From: Chondrus crispus
Lineage: Eukaryota; Rhodophyta; Florideophyceae; Gigartinales; Gigartinaceae
Length of the DNA: 64,000 nt
Direction: 5' to 3'
Assembly: GCF_000350225.1 (NCBI RefSeq)
Contig: NW_005179060.1
Location: forward strand, 84,384 to 148,383
The translations under genes were made by a program, and so were the position numbers. Shown piece after piece: positions 29,601-37,881 of this stretch. Every line of letters starts with the position of its first letter. Positions within the stretch are counted from its first letter, which is position 1. The notes beneath the pieces were generated by a model. The model ran no database searches and was not told the origin of the DNA. It was given only the letters and a program-made list of their open reading frames with translations.

Positions 29601-32035
29601 AGCATGTAGGCGTAGGGGAATGAACCAGATACCTTTGCTCTTTGAATGGCATCGGCAATCGCCTGCTGCTGATCAGTATCTTGGCCTAAGTACAGTTCCA
29701 AAGAGTTATTTGCCCTAAGGCAATCATATATCGTCTTTCCGGCAAACTCTGGGATACCAGTTGGTTGTATGTACTTCTTCGCATCGCGTTTGTTCCAAAA
29801 GGAAGCAAGCTGTGCAGGGCAATTTGTATGAATGGGTATCAAATAAAAACCCAGCGATAGTTCCAAAATACTCACTTCATCCTGGCCGGAATAAACTTCA
29901 ATCCATGGGTTGGCAAGCAAAAAAAGGGCTAACTCACCCCGACTGAAAAACGGGTCACGAAGCTCCTTGCATTTCTTTGTTGTGTTCCAAAATTCTAGTC
30001 TAGAAAGGAATTCAACGTTAATCTTTGTCACTCCTGTTTGCTGAATACGCCGAACTAGACGACGGAACATCAACGAAGACCTTGCAACTCCTTCTGCTAA
30101 ACAACTTCGCCAAGCGGGTCCTACCACTGCCGTCCGAGCAGTGCATATCGGACTCATCATTGAAGGATCGAATATAGCCAGGTCTGGATTTAGCTGTAGC
30201 CAAACTGCAAGTCTCGAAAACATGGGACAAAACTGGTGCGCCCGAAAACTGCGTTGACTGCGATTCCAGATTCTAACTCTACGATCTTTTGCCACACTCC
30301 TGTTCGCCCATCTCACAATGTCGTACGGAAATATATGAAGGGTGTGGGAAAGCGGCCCTCCTTCAAAGTCGTAATCTTGACCATCGTAAACGCCTAAGAA
30401 CGGGCTTGTAGAACGTTTACAAATTTCAATGGCTTCGTCCAGAGGTACCAAAACATCAGTTCGCTTGTGCTCGTCGTAGTTCCAAATATAAACGTCGGTT
30501 GAATACGATTTGCTCTTGACCGGAAGTTCGTCGGGGCCGACAGGATTCGTACGAAATCCCCCTCTTCCAGTTCTACCATACGATTTGGTCTGACCACGAC
30601 TAAACACAATATCTGGCACTAACGAGGGCTCAGTACACACTTGAGCTCCTCCTTGCTTACCATTTGTAACAACGCGGGTCTTACTTTGAATTTTGCCCAT
30701 CTTACTCTTGTCTGGCTCCTCAAAGTCTTCGATCCCTGCTACATGTGAGCTAGGACTCACAATCACAGGGGCGGCTTCCCCTTCTTCACAACTATCTCTT
30801 TCTTGGGAGCTGTGAAAATCCCCATCGGAATTAATAGCCTCTGACATGAAGACTCGGTCAAAAATTGATTCCTCAGACCCGCTGCTATCTTCCAACAACA
30901 CCCACCTTCGTCTTTCATCGACGTTTGATCTAGCGGGTCGTTGCGGATCATTTAAGTAAGACGCCTCGGTTGAACTATTATCAATCTGACTGGCAGGTAT
31001 TGGGACAGAGAGGGATCCCTCTGGAGATGCACTTTGGCTCCTGAATAAAGGTAAGCATTCAATGTCTGGTTCGGAACTATCCCCGTCGAGATAGGAAAGG
31101 CAGGCGCTAGCTGAAATGATTGGTTCATCGTCGCAGCTATCACTCTTATAGACATTCGGGATATCACGATCGTGCAGTACAAAGTTGTCATCTGATATGC
31201 AGTCTGCCTCTCCATCCAGACTGGGAGGGCCATCTGCCACATTGCAGTGAGAGCGGCATATTCTTTGCACGTAATTTCTCACGTCGTCAGAAAGAAATAA
31301 GAAAGATGTATGCTCTCCTGCGTATAATCGAAGCTGTTTGCCAGGAATTTGTTGTTTTGCTACCTTTCTCATGAACTGTTCCAATGCACTGACGGTGGGA
31401 CTTTCACTGTGGGGTAAGACTGTAAGGGTATTTGGGTTAAATATCATGACACGACGATGGAGCCCGGGGGTTGACAACTCACAACTCCATGCGTCTACGT
31501 CTTCCTGACAGAGCATAGTGTTGCAAAGATTCTGTGGGAAATTAGAGCTAGATTGCCCCATGTACAGAGACAGGGTTTGGTTCTTGGCTAGGGCTCCGCA
31601 TAAATCGGGTAACGGTACAGGCTCGGTTTGTAGCCTCTTCGCGGTGTTATCCCATAGTCTGATCATTAAAGAGTTCGGCGAGACAGCAGAGGCATTTTTT
31701 GCCGAAGGAACACTTTCGGAATGTTTCTTGCTTCGGCCAGGCTGCGTTCTTGGGCGTTTCTTCGGTTTCGAGTACGGCTTATAGTCCGAATCCTCATCTG
31801 CTGCTTGCGTCGTAGAGCGTCTCGTCCGTCTCCGCGGAAACTGCGGTGTTGCAGGCGTGCGTTGCTGGGTATCCTGGCTCTGCCTCATCTTCCGTAGCGA
31901 ACGCTGGAGAGTGTATGCCGATTGGGTTTCGACAGGTCCCGAAAAGCCAGCGTCGAGGTAGCGGCGTGAAAGCTTTCGGCGCCGCGAGGTGCGGCGAGCA
32001 GTGGGGACATGTGGTTCCAACTTCTTGCCCTTCAT
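26636..32035 (-). CDS. Large SET-domain protein, trithorax/SET1-like histone lysine methyltransferase
   Basis: The ATG at 32035 gives 1799 residues in one exon; the frame is open to 32239 but only with a GTG. C-terminal SET domain at about 1660-1785: SRIHGVGLF, FVIEYAGDVIR, GTYLFKIDEHKIVDAT, RFTNHSCDPNM, ELTFNYQLPYED, then a post-SET CLCNSWNC that would bind zinc. All S-adenosylmethionine and lysine-channel motifs are present, so it should be active. Motifs place it nearest the SET1/trithorax group that methylates histone H3 Lys4; the exact target is inference. A Cys-rich zinc domain at 1338-1401 (CHVCKRRLF, CKELVCRSCL, WICIHCRGLC) resembles the 4CXXC_R1 or PHD type. The N-terminal half has basic AT-hook-like runs and seven degenerate repeats ending in L-x-x-Y-x-GQ(D) (see findings). 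Between them are acidic Ser-rich linkers. No frame breaks. Confidence 0.88.
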   Translation of the reverse strand: MKGKKLEPHVPTARRTSRRRKLSRRYLDAGFSGPVETQSAYTLQRSLRKMRQSQDTQQRTPATPQFPRRRTRRSTTQAADEDSDYKPYSKPKKRPRTQPGRSKKHSESVPSAKNASAVSPNSLMIRLWDNTAKRLQTEPVPLPDLCGALAKNQTLSLYMGQSSSNFPQNLCNTMLCQEDVDAWSCELSTPGLHRRVMIFNPNTLTVLPHSESPTVSALEQFMRKVAKQQIPGKQLRLYAGEHTSFLFLSDDVRNYVQRICRSHCNVADGPPSLDGEADCISDDNFVLHDRDIPNVYKSDSCDDEPIISASACLSYLDGDSSEPDIECLPLFRSQSASPEGSLSVPIPASQIDNSSTEASYLNDPQRPARSNVDERRRWVLLEDSSGSEESIFDRVFMSEAINSDGDFHSSQERDSCEEGEAAPVIVSPSSHVAGIEDFEEPDKSKMGKIQSKTRVVTNGKQGGAQVCTEPSLVPDIVFSRGQTKSYGRTGRGGFRTNPVGPDELPVKSKSYSTDVYIWNYDEHKRTDVLVPLDEAIEICKRSTSPFLGVYDGQDYDFEGGPLSHTLHIFPYDIVRWANRSVAKDRRVRIWNRSQRSFRAHQFCPMFSRLAVWLQLNPDLAIFDPSMMSPICTARTAVVGPAWRSCLAEGVARSSLMFRRLVRRIQQTGVTKINVEFLSRLEFWNTTKKCKELRDPFFSRGELALFLLANPWIEVYSGQDEVSILELSLGFYLIPIHTNCPAQLASFWNKRDAKKYIQPTGIPEFAGKTIYDCLRANNSLELYLGQDTDQQQAIADAIQRAKVSGSFPYAYMLAYCGELGRQFLSKGWAAVHIDVSNRNTGCAVFWDIKERSLRMQPDIASFSSIDYYLSRHSGATELYTGQNLCSSVQKDISVFFKILTFRPGYNCRTHRPMLTRQTFIPSATFLREELGRKFSVVNHSSEVSEKPSKDSAGPPADGRRKSGRVSELRSGKENLKAQSEEPPAFRGEVRSVSTELAPPEMPTPKRNDEASSDLAFDAYFSSDGKDDESIGLPAPRTLEVTTSNDEDEPAENLECQFPTNDQRQWARNARPPVEMPCSNFWDALLSKAKEKASKISSMIREAGPKILNRQLKQDICQSLREDLLLAVDSSASLLVLASRARSPDFIFAAFKLCLRLEALDVLDCFSSFSVYGYGPPDLSSIRSDLEAGKISGIAGVVKKFRHVCVDLCHYNQDNALVNEAVILQHNGEQRIQDFFAENHDLVVEEGKILSVANICERAKKIGFQENRVRRSSRKTPYQKSPPKAQPSIRVPGYQSQVTFYNYRDEKGYSVMGKRHSARVLGLSIDLRASEARAGNVRPCHVCKRRLFQSKGDSLQCSNHKFDVCKELVCRSCLESTLSLSEAEFHDWRKRDNWICIHCRGLCVERPLEHDSHGHLLRKSRELSEVEVQFNWHICEMKANSVALALARRLISGQFSSLADGLSISLTKVGSGKEWQAKAKLPVGAYRCRVDVDETWKYSTTFQVLPMSKYLSKMCRQSSSASAAKQESVSSTSSEVASAKRHIEWKKREAMESRISPVHSFSQHGGGSFVGNCSRTEGYDWQRAKRHAVVHWIPEVSQEPTTEWENGSNKRSQEITFHASTEVLPGSVEMDEFPRLKVGMSWRQFEHEVHAFKFDYMRNETLWGVLTGTSRIHGVGLFTQTGYQKGDFVIEYAGDVIRTPLGDLREKRYDAEGLGTYLFKIDEHKIVDATVKSNRARFTNHSCDPNMAAKIVNVRGRDLVVLLATRNIPPFAELTFNYQLPYEDKKIECLCNSWNCVGVMN

Positions 32036-32239
32036 TGTTGGTATGATTCCGGCCCAGAGTGGAACAGCGATATGGATGGTTGTTGCTACCAACGACTGGT
32101 GGGCACGGCGGGCCTTGCCACGAGAGTGTCGGCGGTAACGGAGGTGGCGGCGTGTAGCCTTCTTAGCAGCCTCCGGGTGCGCGCCAATTGCGGCTTCGAA
32201 ACAGAACGAAAGGTGTCGATAAAGAACCGCGCGAGTCAC

Positions 32240-32707
32240 GAGACTCTTAGAGCTTCAAAATGAAGAGGACACATCCAACAAAAACGCTTGAAACGACGTC
32301 CTGTTCAATAGCGCTTTCCAATTGGATGGATTTTCAATTTAGGCGCAAGGGCCATTCGTTGCGCGATTGCCACTGATGTGATATGCTGTGTTGGGACGGG
32401 CTCAGAGCCCGTCCCAACATAACCATGCCTCTCTTTCCGGTATCAGGGCTTTGCATCATGACTTGATCTACTGTACCCTTGGGTACAGCACGTATCTCTG
32501 GGTAAACTACCGTATATCGCATCATACAGTAAGAGCACAGGTTTCATGGCCAACAAAGTGTAGAAGCCGGAGCATCTGGCACCTTTTCGGCTCACAGAAA
32601 TGTCATGTTGTTCAGCATGTTCTGTGTCGTGGGTTTCTGAAGTAAAACTGGGCCATTTCGTAAGGTGTCAAGCGGGATACGTGAAGTCGCAGACATCAAA
32701 GCACTAA
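32240..32707. other. 5' flank of the SET gene
   Basis: No gene seen. Likely promoter region of the minus-strand SET gene. It contains a perfect hairpin at 32389-32419 and ends at the MITE. Confidence 0.5.
32389..32419. repeat. Perfect 15-bp inverted repeat with 1-nt loop
   Basis: TGTTGGGACGGGCTC, one A, then its exact complement. It lies about 350 bp upstream of the SET start codon. Confidence 0.93.
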
Positions 32708-33138
32708 GGGCACCCCTATCGGTTTGGCTAAATTTGGTGGCTAAGAGCACCCCTATCGGTGCTGTGTATATGTAAATATTTGGCATATAGAGATACATAT
32801 AGCCTCTTTCATCCCTATCGGACTGGTTATCTCCAAAAATTTGGCCTTTTTGGCTATATATATCTCTATATTGGAAGCCGGATGGCGACAAATTTACTCA
32901 TTTGACCATATAGAGACGCGAATTACATGGCGCCACTTGGCCAAAAGACCATAGAACAGTGTCAATACAGTACCTCTCGTACTCGATGCCCCGCACCCCT
33001 CGTACACTATGCCCTATCAGGGCACTTCAATTTCAAATTTACTCCTAAACCGATAGTGTTGCGCACAGAAATGCTATATGCAAACGCAAAATTTTACACA
33101 TTTAGCCACCAAATTTAGCCAAACCGATAGGGGTGCTC
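32708..33138. mobile_element. MITE 1 (Harbinger-type), 431 bp
   Basis: Terminal inverted repeats of 37 bp (32708-32744 and 33102-33138) differ by one base. The sequence TAA flanks both ends (32705-32707, 33139-33141), the 3-bp duplication typical of PIF/Harbinger. A second start of the same terminus (GAGCACCCCTATCGGT) follows an internal TAA at 32742-32744, as if an element had inserted next to a lone terminus. It has no coding capacity. The core recurs inverted at 36752-36982 plus 52906-53037. Confidence 0.85.
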
Positions 33139-33300
33139 TAAGAGCAAGGCAACCAGTGCGCTAATTTATAGCGCACATTTTTAGCCATACAGCGCTCTAA
33201 AGAGTGCGCAACACAATCAGTGCGTCGCTATATGTGACGGCCCGCAAGGGGCCGAGTATGAGTTTTTTTGTCGTACTGCACGAGGGCCATCCATTTCGAT

Positions 33301-34830
33301 ATGGTCTCAGAAATAAACAAAAAAACCCTCCTGTTCCTAGATCATGCTCCCCCGCCAAGTATGATCAGGACATTCTGTCCCGAAGATGCCAAAGACCCTC
33401 CGTTGCAATCGAGCAGAGCCGCTTTGCTACCGAGCGTAATGGAACTCGACAGCTCTAGCGAAGATGACGCTTTTGTATTCATGCGAAACCGAACCGCATC
33501 TGTAGCGGCAACGCTTTGCGTTGCTTCAGAAATTTCGAAAAGGAAGAAACGAACGCGTGCCGGCAGACCGGCTGGGACAAGCAACATCGAGAGGCGAGTC
33601 AGTACGTGGTTCGAAGGATACCTCGGACCTTCTCCCATATATCCTGTGAGCATATTTCGCCGCGGCTTTCGAGTTCCAAGAGGTATGTCTCAGAAATTGC
33701 TTCAAGGTCTAACTTCAGCTTTCTATGAAATTTGGGGACATCGCATGAATGCTGCAGGACCTTTTGGTGTCCCTACGGCTATCAAAGTCTAAGCATGCCT
33801 ACAGGTGCTAGGTACAGGTAGATCATTTGATGACCTAGATGATAGATGCGGAATGTCTCGCGAAACCCTACGAAAGTACTTCAAAACATTTTGTAGGTTT
33901 ATTCAACATATTTATGGGGCAAGCTTTTTGAATCGTCTTCCCACTAAACAAGAGCTGCAGGAAATATCTGATAGGTATGGGGAGGCAGGGTTTAAGCGAT
34001 GTGTTGGATCAGTGGACGGCTGCAAGTTGAAATGGAAAAACTGCCGCGCCGCTCTAAAGGGGCAGTATCAAAACACGAAAGAAGGACACATTGCAACTAT
34101 TGCTGTTGAGGCATGGTGTGATCGCGATTTATATATCTGGTATTGGTTTGCCGGAAGATGTGGCACCAACAATGACAAGACGTTGCTTGATGTCTCACCC
34201 CTCTTTGTGGCTATTCTGAATGGTACGTACGATGTTAAGCTTCCTACTGACTTCAAAATTCATCGCGACGGGCAAACGAGGAGGGTAGGATATTTTTTGG
34301 TAGACGGTATATACCCAGCATGGACGATATTCGCACGACCCATTCATGATCCGACAAATTAAAAGTAAAGTAAGTACACTGAAGCGCAGGAGGCTTTGCG
34401 GAAAGACATAGAAAGAGCATTTGGAGTCCTTCAGGGTCGTTTTCATATACTTCGAAAAGAATCGATCCTTTGGTTTAAGAGTGATGTCCTTGCAGTCAGT
34501 GAAACGTGTGTCATACTCCATAACATGCTTGTGAGAATGAATCAAGAAGGGATATTTCAAGACGAGAGTACATATGATGGTGAAACTGTTGACCTCGTGA
34601 CTGAGTTGTATGAGGAGGAATGTAATCGTGCTACTCAGCATAAAGAGGAGCAGATAACGCAAATGGCAGAAGCGCACATTCAAATACAAGAAAATGGGAA
34701 CGTTGATATAGAAGAGCTACAAATTCGAGAGGATTTCTTAACCTCTTCGGTTGAGTTTCCAAATTTGAGGGAAGAGTTGTCATGTGAAATGGAGGAACGG
34801 GCAAGGAGGCGTGATTGTTCTTGTGAATAG
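33301..34830 (+). pseudogene. Harbinger DDE transposase with three in-frame TAA codons
   Basis: ATG at 33301. One frame runs to 34830 with TAA only at 33790-33792, 34360-34362 and 34366-34368. N-terminus: basic segment SKRKKRTRAGRPAG. Core: LGTGRSFDDLDDRCGMSRET, RCVGSVDGCKLKWKNC (first Asp), YFLVDGIYPAW (second Asp), RKDIERAFGVLQGRFHIL (Glu) and CVILHNML, all standard for plant-like PIF/Harbinger transposases. The tail (from about 34590) is acidic with a helix rich in Glu/Gln. By family comparison the last two stops replace Glu and Gln codons in PTN-x-K-x-SKYTEAQEAL. It would cut and paste the element at TWA sites. Confidence 0.85.
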
Positions 34831-34977
34831 GTGCAGAAACTCTTTTTATGTCGCACTCGGAGTGGGGGCGTCGGGGGAGTGGCGTGTGTGGATTTGTTGG
34901 GGTTGGGAGAGGTGGGAGAGGTGGGAGAGGGCGGGGAGGGATTGAAAAAGGACACGGAGGCCGGGGAAGGGAGCCTC

Positions 34978-35028
34978 CCGCGACTGCATCCACTCGTACC
35001 CTGAGGGTACGAGTGGATGAAGTCGCGG
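34978..35028. repeat. Inverted repeat between convergent Harbinger genes
   Basis: 24-bp arms (34978-35001, 35005-35028), 3-nt loop, one mismatch. It sits between the stop of the transposase (34830) and the stop of the Myb-like gene (35285), where it could form a 3'-end hairpin in either transcript. Confidence 0.9.
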
Positions 35029-35284
35029 TAGGAGGAGAGCTAGGGGTGGGAGACGGGAGAGCTAAAGGGTACAGCACCAGTAACATTTTGGGTCCTTCGC
35101 ATTAAACTGATGTACGAGACTGGTGTAGAGAACAGCGTTTTATTATCTTCTCCCACTTTTCTCCCTCTTTCCCTCTCTGCTTCATGTCCTCGTCCATGTT
35201 TCGTAGTATCACCTCATTACCGCTTCCTTGGCACTCGTATGCACCACATGTTCCTACAACCGCAGTATGGTTGCTCCCGTGCCT

Positions 35285-36557
35285 CTACATCTCTTCCGCC
35301 TTTCGTCTGTCCATAACTTCCTTCATGAGTGCATTGAACTGCTCTGAGCCACGCTCCAATAGTTTCAGGAGCTCAATGTCTCTTTTCTCTTTGTCAGCAA
35401 CTTCTTTCTGCTTGATGTTCTTAAGAAAAATATTATTTCCTTTTGCCAAAAGGTCCTGCATTCCCGGAAGCCTTTTACTTAAATCCCCTTCTTGCGTTTG
35501 CTTTCTGTCTTCGGCTTTCCTTCTTTTAATACCCATAGGACGCTCTTCCTCATCACTGGAAAGCAACAGTTTCTTACTACTGACGTTAGCAGAATTTGCC
35601 CTTCGACTGTCAACACCACCGTCTTCTGCTGTACTTATGTCTTCCAAATTTGATCCCTTCATCAATACAGCCCCTTCTTTTAGTCCTCCAGACCTGCTGG
35701 AGGAGCTCTCCTTCCTTATTTGCCGCCGTGCCGCCTTCCGAACTTCTTCGTCAGAAAATTTGTCCTGCTCACTCAGGAAGTCAGCTGTTGAGGTCCCCTT
35801 GAACATTGGAGCATACGTTATGCTTCCATCTTTGTTCTTTCTTCCAGCCTTTTTTCTGTATTGCTCCTGCGCTAATTGTTCAATCATGTCATCATTTGCC
35901 CCTGATATATTCATTGCCTTCACTCTCATACGAGCAGCAATAAAATGCTGCGCCTCCCGTGCCACTCTGTGCCATGTACTGCGTAAAGAACTTGCCGTTC
36001 TGTTCATCTTGTACTGAGTTCGACAAATAGACTCAATACCAGACCACATAGTTCTTTCGCTTTGATTTGCACCCTTTTGGGACTGTGCTATCCAGGCCTT
36101 TGCCAGACAAAGCATCTCTTCCTCTGAAAAAGATTTCCCTCTACCGCGCGATTTGGAAGGGGTCCCATTTTCGTTTCCTAATGCATTAGGCTGCACTGTA
36201 GAATTTGAGGCGGTTCGTCCCATTTCCAAAATTTCGGGGCGAAGGGGATGGGGAAGATCATGTCCCAGGTCGACAGGATCGAGGACATGCGGGTCATTGT
36301 CTTGTGGCACAGGGATCGTAGTAGAGTCGCAGGAGGAGGGGTCGCTTCCATGTGAAGAGTTCATGTCCCGGGTCGAGTTGGGACATCCCACCATCGAGCA
36401 CTGTTGCGTCTTGCAGACGTACTTGTGTCTGGCACCAGCCACAAAAGTATGCGCCACATTTAGGTCGACCAGAGCTCGCGCCAATTTCTTCGCACTTCGC
36501 GCCAAGACAAGGGGTCTGAAGCACGGTGCATTTAGCACTCGAAAGATGATTGGTCAT
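35285..36557 (-). CDS. Harbinger Myb-like partner protein
   Basis: The long open frame (36538-35285) has its first ATG near 36394 and contains a trihelix Myb/SANT domain: GKSFSEEEMLCLAKAWIAQ, GANQSERTMWSGIE, RTASSLRSTWHRVAREAQHF. A conserved C-terminal part of NAM-like type follows, with a coiled-coil tail (NNIFLKNIKQKEVADKEKRD). A second frame starts at an ATG at 36557 and has a Cys cluster (CGAYFCGWCQTQ) that joins naturally to KYVCKTQQCSMVGCPN in the main frame, so a single frameshift near 36430 probably split an N-terminal zinc-binding segment. Such proteins bind subterminal element DNA and recruit the transposase. Confidence 0.78.
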
Positions 36558-36751
36558 AGTGATTTAAAAATGTCGTTGAATTTTGGGAGGTTGCGTGCTA
36601 TATCCATTTCTATCCTGCGCCAGGAAAGAAATGAATATAGAGATTGGTGCTTCCGAATAGCAACCGAAAATAGCGATTAGCGCACCAGTTGACATGCCAG
36701 CTGGGAAAAATCTCTAAATTTTCGAAATTTAGCGCACTGGTTGCTTTGCTC

Positions 36752-36982
36752 TAAATGTGTAAAATTTTGCGTTTGCATATAGCATTTCTGTGCGCAACAC
36801 TATGGGTTTAGGAGTAAATTTGAAATTGAAGTGCCCTGATAGGGCATAGTGTGCGAGGGGTGCGGGGCATTGAGTACGAGAGGTACTGTATTGACACTGT
36901 TCTATGGTCTTTTGGACAAGTGGCGCCATGTAATTCGCGTCTCTATATGGTCAAATGAGAAAATTTGTCGCCATTCGGCTTC
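36752..36982 (-). mobile_element. MITE 2, left part (interrupted by Copia 2)
   Basis: Reverse complement of the right half of MITE 1 (about 32876-33104), with few differences. It lacks the last 34 bp of the terminus on the side facing the Harbinger element. It continues at 52906. Confidence 0.85.
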
Positions 36983-37186
36983 TGTGATTCCATGAACTCC
37001 GATGCCCCCGATCCTCTCAGGAGCGGGCGGCTCTCGGCGACTTTATTGTGCAAGTGTGTGGCGTGCCCTATTGGCGTTGCCTTATTTGTTAGCCTGTCTT
37101 ACTTGCCTCTGGATGTAACCACACTTCTGCGTTATTGTCGTGCAGGCTGACTGAGCGTCGCTTTTTTGGTTCTGGATGTAACCACA
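36983..37186 (-). repeat. 3' LTR of Copia 2, with a 63-bp extra block
   Basis: 36983-37123 matches the 141-bp 5' LTR. The terminal sequence GGATGTAACCACA occurs again at 37174-37186, followed by the polypurine tract (complement of CTCCCCC, 37187-37193). The 3' LTR therefore appears to be 204 bp, with its start partly duplicated. Confidence 0.75.
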
Positions 37187-37880
37187 CTCCCCCGGACGCG
37201 AGGGCTGCCTTGCGCTGGTTGTCGGTGCGCGCATCTGTACGTTGGTTTTGTGTTTTTTGTACAGTGTGGCCTTGAGTGGTTTCGTGAACATGTTTGCGTA
37301 CTGCTCCGTCGTTGGGAGGCGCAGGATGCGTAGTTGTCCTTTTTGCACTGTGTCATGCAAGTAATGATATCGGACGTCTATGCACTTGCGGCGTGTGGTG
37401 GGCCCCATGCTCTTCGCAATTTTTGCGGCGGCAGTGTTGTCTATGTGCATGGTGCGGCGTGTGGTCGGTAGCTTGGTTTCTGCGATCAGATTCTGCAGCC
37501 ATATCGTGAGCGTGGTCGCTTCCGCTGCTGCAATGTACTCTGCCTCGCACGTGCTCTTTGCTACGACCGGCTGTGGGCGTGCGAGCCATTGGACGGGCGC
37601 TCCGTTGACCATGGTAATCATTCCTGTTATTGATTTTCTGGTCGTTTCGTCGTTGGCGTAATCCGCGTCGGAGTATGCTTTGATCTTCACGCTTGTCTCT
37701 GGTCCCGCTGGCATCAGTATGCCTTCGCTGCGCGTGTTGCGAAGGTACTACGTGAGCCTCTGTGCGATATTCCAGTGTCGTTGGGTTGGCTTTTTGAGGG
37801 CTCTGGCAAGTGCGGTGGCTGCGAAGGCGACGTCAGGGCGGGTGCTATCCGCAATATAGCGTATTTCCCTATGGCCTTGG
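37082..37880 (-). pseudogene. Copia 2 RNase H and end of RT
   Basis: From about 37880 the frame reads GQGHREIRYIADSTRPDVAF, meets a TAG near 37749, and continues into RNase H: KIKAYSDADYANDETTRKS (Asp), STCEAEYIAAAEATTLTIW (Glu), MHIDNTAAAKIAK (Asp), RYHYLHDTVQKGQL and TEQYANMFTKPL. The last 40 residues are encoded by the duplicated LTR start and contain CGYIQ twice. It is in a different frame from the RT upstream. Confidence 0.83.
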
Positions 37881-37881
37881 C

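Larger units (their letters stand above)
33142..36751. mobile_element. Two-gene PIF/Harbinger element, complete, 3.6 kb
   Basis: Terminal inverted repeats of 22 bp at 33142-33163 (GAGCAAGGCAACCAG...) and 36730-36751, one mismatch, with TAA on both sides (33139-33141, 36752-36754). Inside, a DDE transposase (plus) and a Myb-like protein (minus) converge on a hairpin at 34978-35028. Autonomous Harbinger elements need both proteins. Only a few point lesions break the genes, so the insertion is recent. Confidence 0.88.

Noticed and set aside
26636-32239. GTG at 32239 as start of the SET protein
   Set aside because: A eukaryotic gene is expected to start with ATG; the first is at 32035 and all domains lie downstream.
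35184-36017. Plus-strand frame of 277 codons, Ser/Leu-rich
   Set aside because: Antisense of the Harbinger Myb-like gene, which has a recognisable domain.
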